Origin: Thermohalobaculum sp039033215
GTDB lineage: Bacteria > Pseudomonadota > Alphaproteobacteria > Rhodobacterales > Rhodobacteraceae
Assembly (NCBI GenBank): GCA_039033215.1
Contig: JBCCDA010000011.1
Span: 3,383-67,382 of the forward strand
Length of the DNA: 64,000 nucleotides
Direction: 5' to 3'
The notes under the pieces were generated by a model. That model was not told the DNA's origin. It ran no database searches and saw only the letters and a list, made by a program, of their open reading frames with translations. The position numbers and the translations under genes were made by a program. Positions within the stretch are counted from its first letter, which is position 1. Every line of letters starts with the position of its first letter. Positions 62,871 through 64,000 of the stretch are shown here, in pieces.

Positions 62871-64000
62871 TCAACGAGACGTGGGTGTCTTCAATTGGCC
62901 GTCCGCCACTACCCCAAGATCAAACATGGCTTTGCGCAAGGCCGCCGTCGCATGAGCAAAGTGCGAAAGGTTCTGAACACTACCGTCAGCCCATCGCCAT
63001 CGGCTTCTGGCGCGGAACGATAGGAGAGGCGGGCGACATGGTAACTTGTAGCAATTGATCTCCATGACGAGACTGTCGACGGGACTGTTCGCGGCCGACA
63101 TCATCATGTCGCGAACAGTCTTGGTGAAAACGTCGTCGCCCTTGACGACAAAGTCGTCGTCGTCGTCGTCGTCGACGTCGTCCCAGACGACGTCGCGCCA
63201 CAAGTCAGCGCGACGCCGCTCGAGGTCGGGATCGCCACCGGGTGCGCCGGCTCGACGGGCCTCCTCGTGGTCGTCTTCGTCCGAGACGACGGCCGGCAAA
63301 CGCGTGTACGGTTCTAGTTTCGTGCCGTCCTCGACGTTGACTCCCGGGCCGATTACACAGCCTCGCGGCACATAAACGTTATCGCCGAGAGTGACGTCGT
63401 TCGCCAACACGGCATACTCGACGTGAGTCCCAGCCCCTACCTTGCAGCGCGGTCCTAAACTTGATTGAATCACATCGTGTTCGGGAGGGGGAGGCAGAGC
63501 GTTGGGATCGAACCAGCCATTTCTAATGTCTTCAGCCACGGCATTCAAGGAGCGCGGATCCGTAACAACACCAACGTAGCCTTGCGCGATATGCACGTGG
63601 ACTTTCTGCCCCAACTCAACATTCCCAACCTCTTGGACGATGAAGTCGCGGCGTGAGTCCTGATAATCAAAATTCTCCGAGTATCTCCACAGAACTTCCG
63701 GCGAGCAAACGTCGACTCTCGAATCCGTCAGGTCCGACCTTACACTCAGCGTAGAGAAGTCCAGAGGCACGTCCACAAAATTTGAGTGGGCCACGTCCCA
63801 CCCCACTGCGCGGCCATCTTCTAGAACCACAACCAAGTCGTCTTCAAGCGTGGGTCTGATCTTATGCCTCGTGCGATTCCCGCCCTCACTCAGCACCACC
63901 GTCACGTCGCCGTTGTGTTTGGCTAGAACTGGAGCCAAATCGAAGGCGCAGATGGCGTTTCTCACGACGACAAAGGGGTCTGACTTGATGACGCCACGCT
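62871..64000 (-). CDS. eukaryotic translation initiation factor eIF2B epsilon subunit, partial
   Basis: eIF2B is the guanine-nucleotide exchange factor for eIF2 in eukaryotic cytoplasm; epsilon is its catalytic subunit. The frame is open to the right edge. From the edge it reads GVIKSDPFVVVRN, the end of the nucleotidyltransferase domain, then RPTLEDDLVVVLEDGRAVGW, DSRVDVCSPEVLWRYSENFDYQ, RRDFIVQEVG and KVHVHIAQGYVGVV. Hexapeptide beta-helix repeats follow (CKVGAGTHVEYAVLANDVTLGDNVYVPRG). An acidic linker with a run of Asp leads to SLVMEINCYK, the start of the C-terminal domain (human EINSLKYAYN). About 90 bases of poorly matching sequence follow, then FAHATAALRKAMFDL resumes the match, which suggests an intron. 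Splice sites are not certain. No bacterium has this gene. Confidence 0.88.
   Translation of the reverse strand, partial: RGVIKSDPFVVVRNAICAFDLAPVLAKHNGDVTVVLSEGGNRTRHKIRPTLEDDLVVVLEDGRAVGWDVAHSNFVDVPLDFSTLSVRSDLTDSRVDVCSPEVLWRYSENFDYQDSRRDFIVQEVGNVELGQKVHVHIAQGYVGVVTDPRSLNAVAEDIRNGWFDPNALPPPPEHDVIQSSLGPRCKVGAGTHVEYAVLANDVTLGDNVYVPRGCVIGPGVNVEDGTKLEPYTRLPAVVSDEDDHEEARRAGAPGGDPDLERRRADLWRDVVWDDVDDDDDDDFVVKGDDVFTKTVRDMMMSAANSPVDSLVMEINCYKLPCRPPLLSFRARSRWRWADGSVQNLSHFAHATAALRKAMFDLGVVADGQLKTPTSR
63153..63182. repeat. GTC trinucleotide repeat
   Basis: Seven GTC units (63153-63173), then GAC and two more GTC, lie within the eIF2B epsilon frame. On the minus strand they encode the acidic linker's aspartate run. 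Such simple repeats are common in eukaryotic linker regions and are not seen elsewhere in this window. Confidence 0.85.

Noticed and set aside
63153..63182. CRISPR or iteron interpretation of the GTC repeat
   Set aside because: It is a simple trinucleotide run in frame with an aspartate-rich linker, without spacers.
62871..64000. Bacterial nucleotidyltransferase (GlmU or sugar-nucleotide pyrophosphorylase)
   Set aside because: The hexapeptide repeats fit, but the CSPEVLWRYSENFDYQ region, acidic linker and EINCYK segment are eIF2B epsilon features not found in GlmU-type proteins.

Overview
The window looks like a chromosomal segment of an alphaproteobacterium of the Rhodobacteraceae (Roseobacter group). 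The sequence is GC-rich. It carries GcrA (the CcrM-linked cell-cycle regulator of Alphaproteobacteria), a full-length pyruvate carboxylase, MeaB, a PPDK-like protein next to glyS, two TRAP transporters, a PotFGHI-type and a NitT/TauT-type ABC importer, and many LysR regulators. No rRNA, tRNA, CRISPR array or intact prophage was seen.

Layout. 0-20.5 kb is mostly housekeeping: the end of a Tad-pilus-type protein, msrA, a small exported protein, pyc, a SleB-type wall hydrolase, meaB with a PPDK-like gene, glyS, a SLT+SPOR transglycosylase, gcrA, an ABC-2 permease, argD-argF, a lipoprotein, a methyltransferase-like protein, a Nudix hydrolase and hslO. 20.5-27 kb is an efflux/detoxification patch: two EamA exporters, a LysE exporter, a glutathionyl-hydroquinone-reductase-like protein and three LysR regulators in divergent arrangements. 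27-36 kb is an uptake and oxidation cluster: LysR, FAD amine oxidase, polyamine/opine-type ABC importer, GMC oxidoreductase, enolase-superfamily enzyme and a solo LuxR regulator. After a large DUF2339 membrane protein, 39-47.7 kb is a tightly overlapping operon (MaoC hydratase, MmgE/PrpD, acyl-CoA dehydrogenase, class III CoA-transferase, NitT/TauT ABC importer, two SDRs). It is followed by a TRAP importer, a second MmgE/PrpD gene and an amidase. Together these suggest uptake of an unidentified carboxylate or amide, activation to a CoA thioester and stepwise oxidation.

54.5-59.1 kb is a zone of gene decay: a frameshifted methyltransferase, a LysR gene and a GNAT gene each cut by one in-frame stop, an ECF sigma remnant lacking region 2, and a scrambled IS3-type transposase. 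A second TRAP system (59.2-62.4 kb) follows, with a Tat-type signal on its binding protein.

The most striking observation is at the right edge. From about 62.87 kb to the end, the minus strand encodes part of eukaryotic translation initiation factor eIF2B epsilon: the end of the nucleotidyltransferase domain, left-handed beta-helix repeats, an acidic linker and a probable spliced continuation. Bacteria have no such gene. This is most simply an assembly join between a bacterial contig and a protist or algal host sequence. A real bacterial segment inside a eukaryotic chromosome is the less likely but testable alternative.
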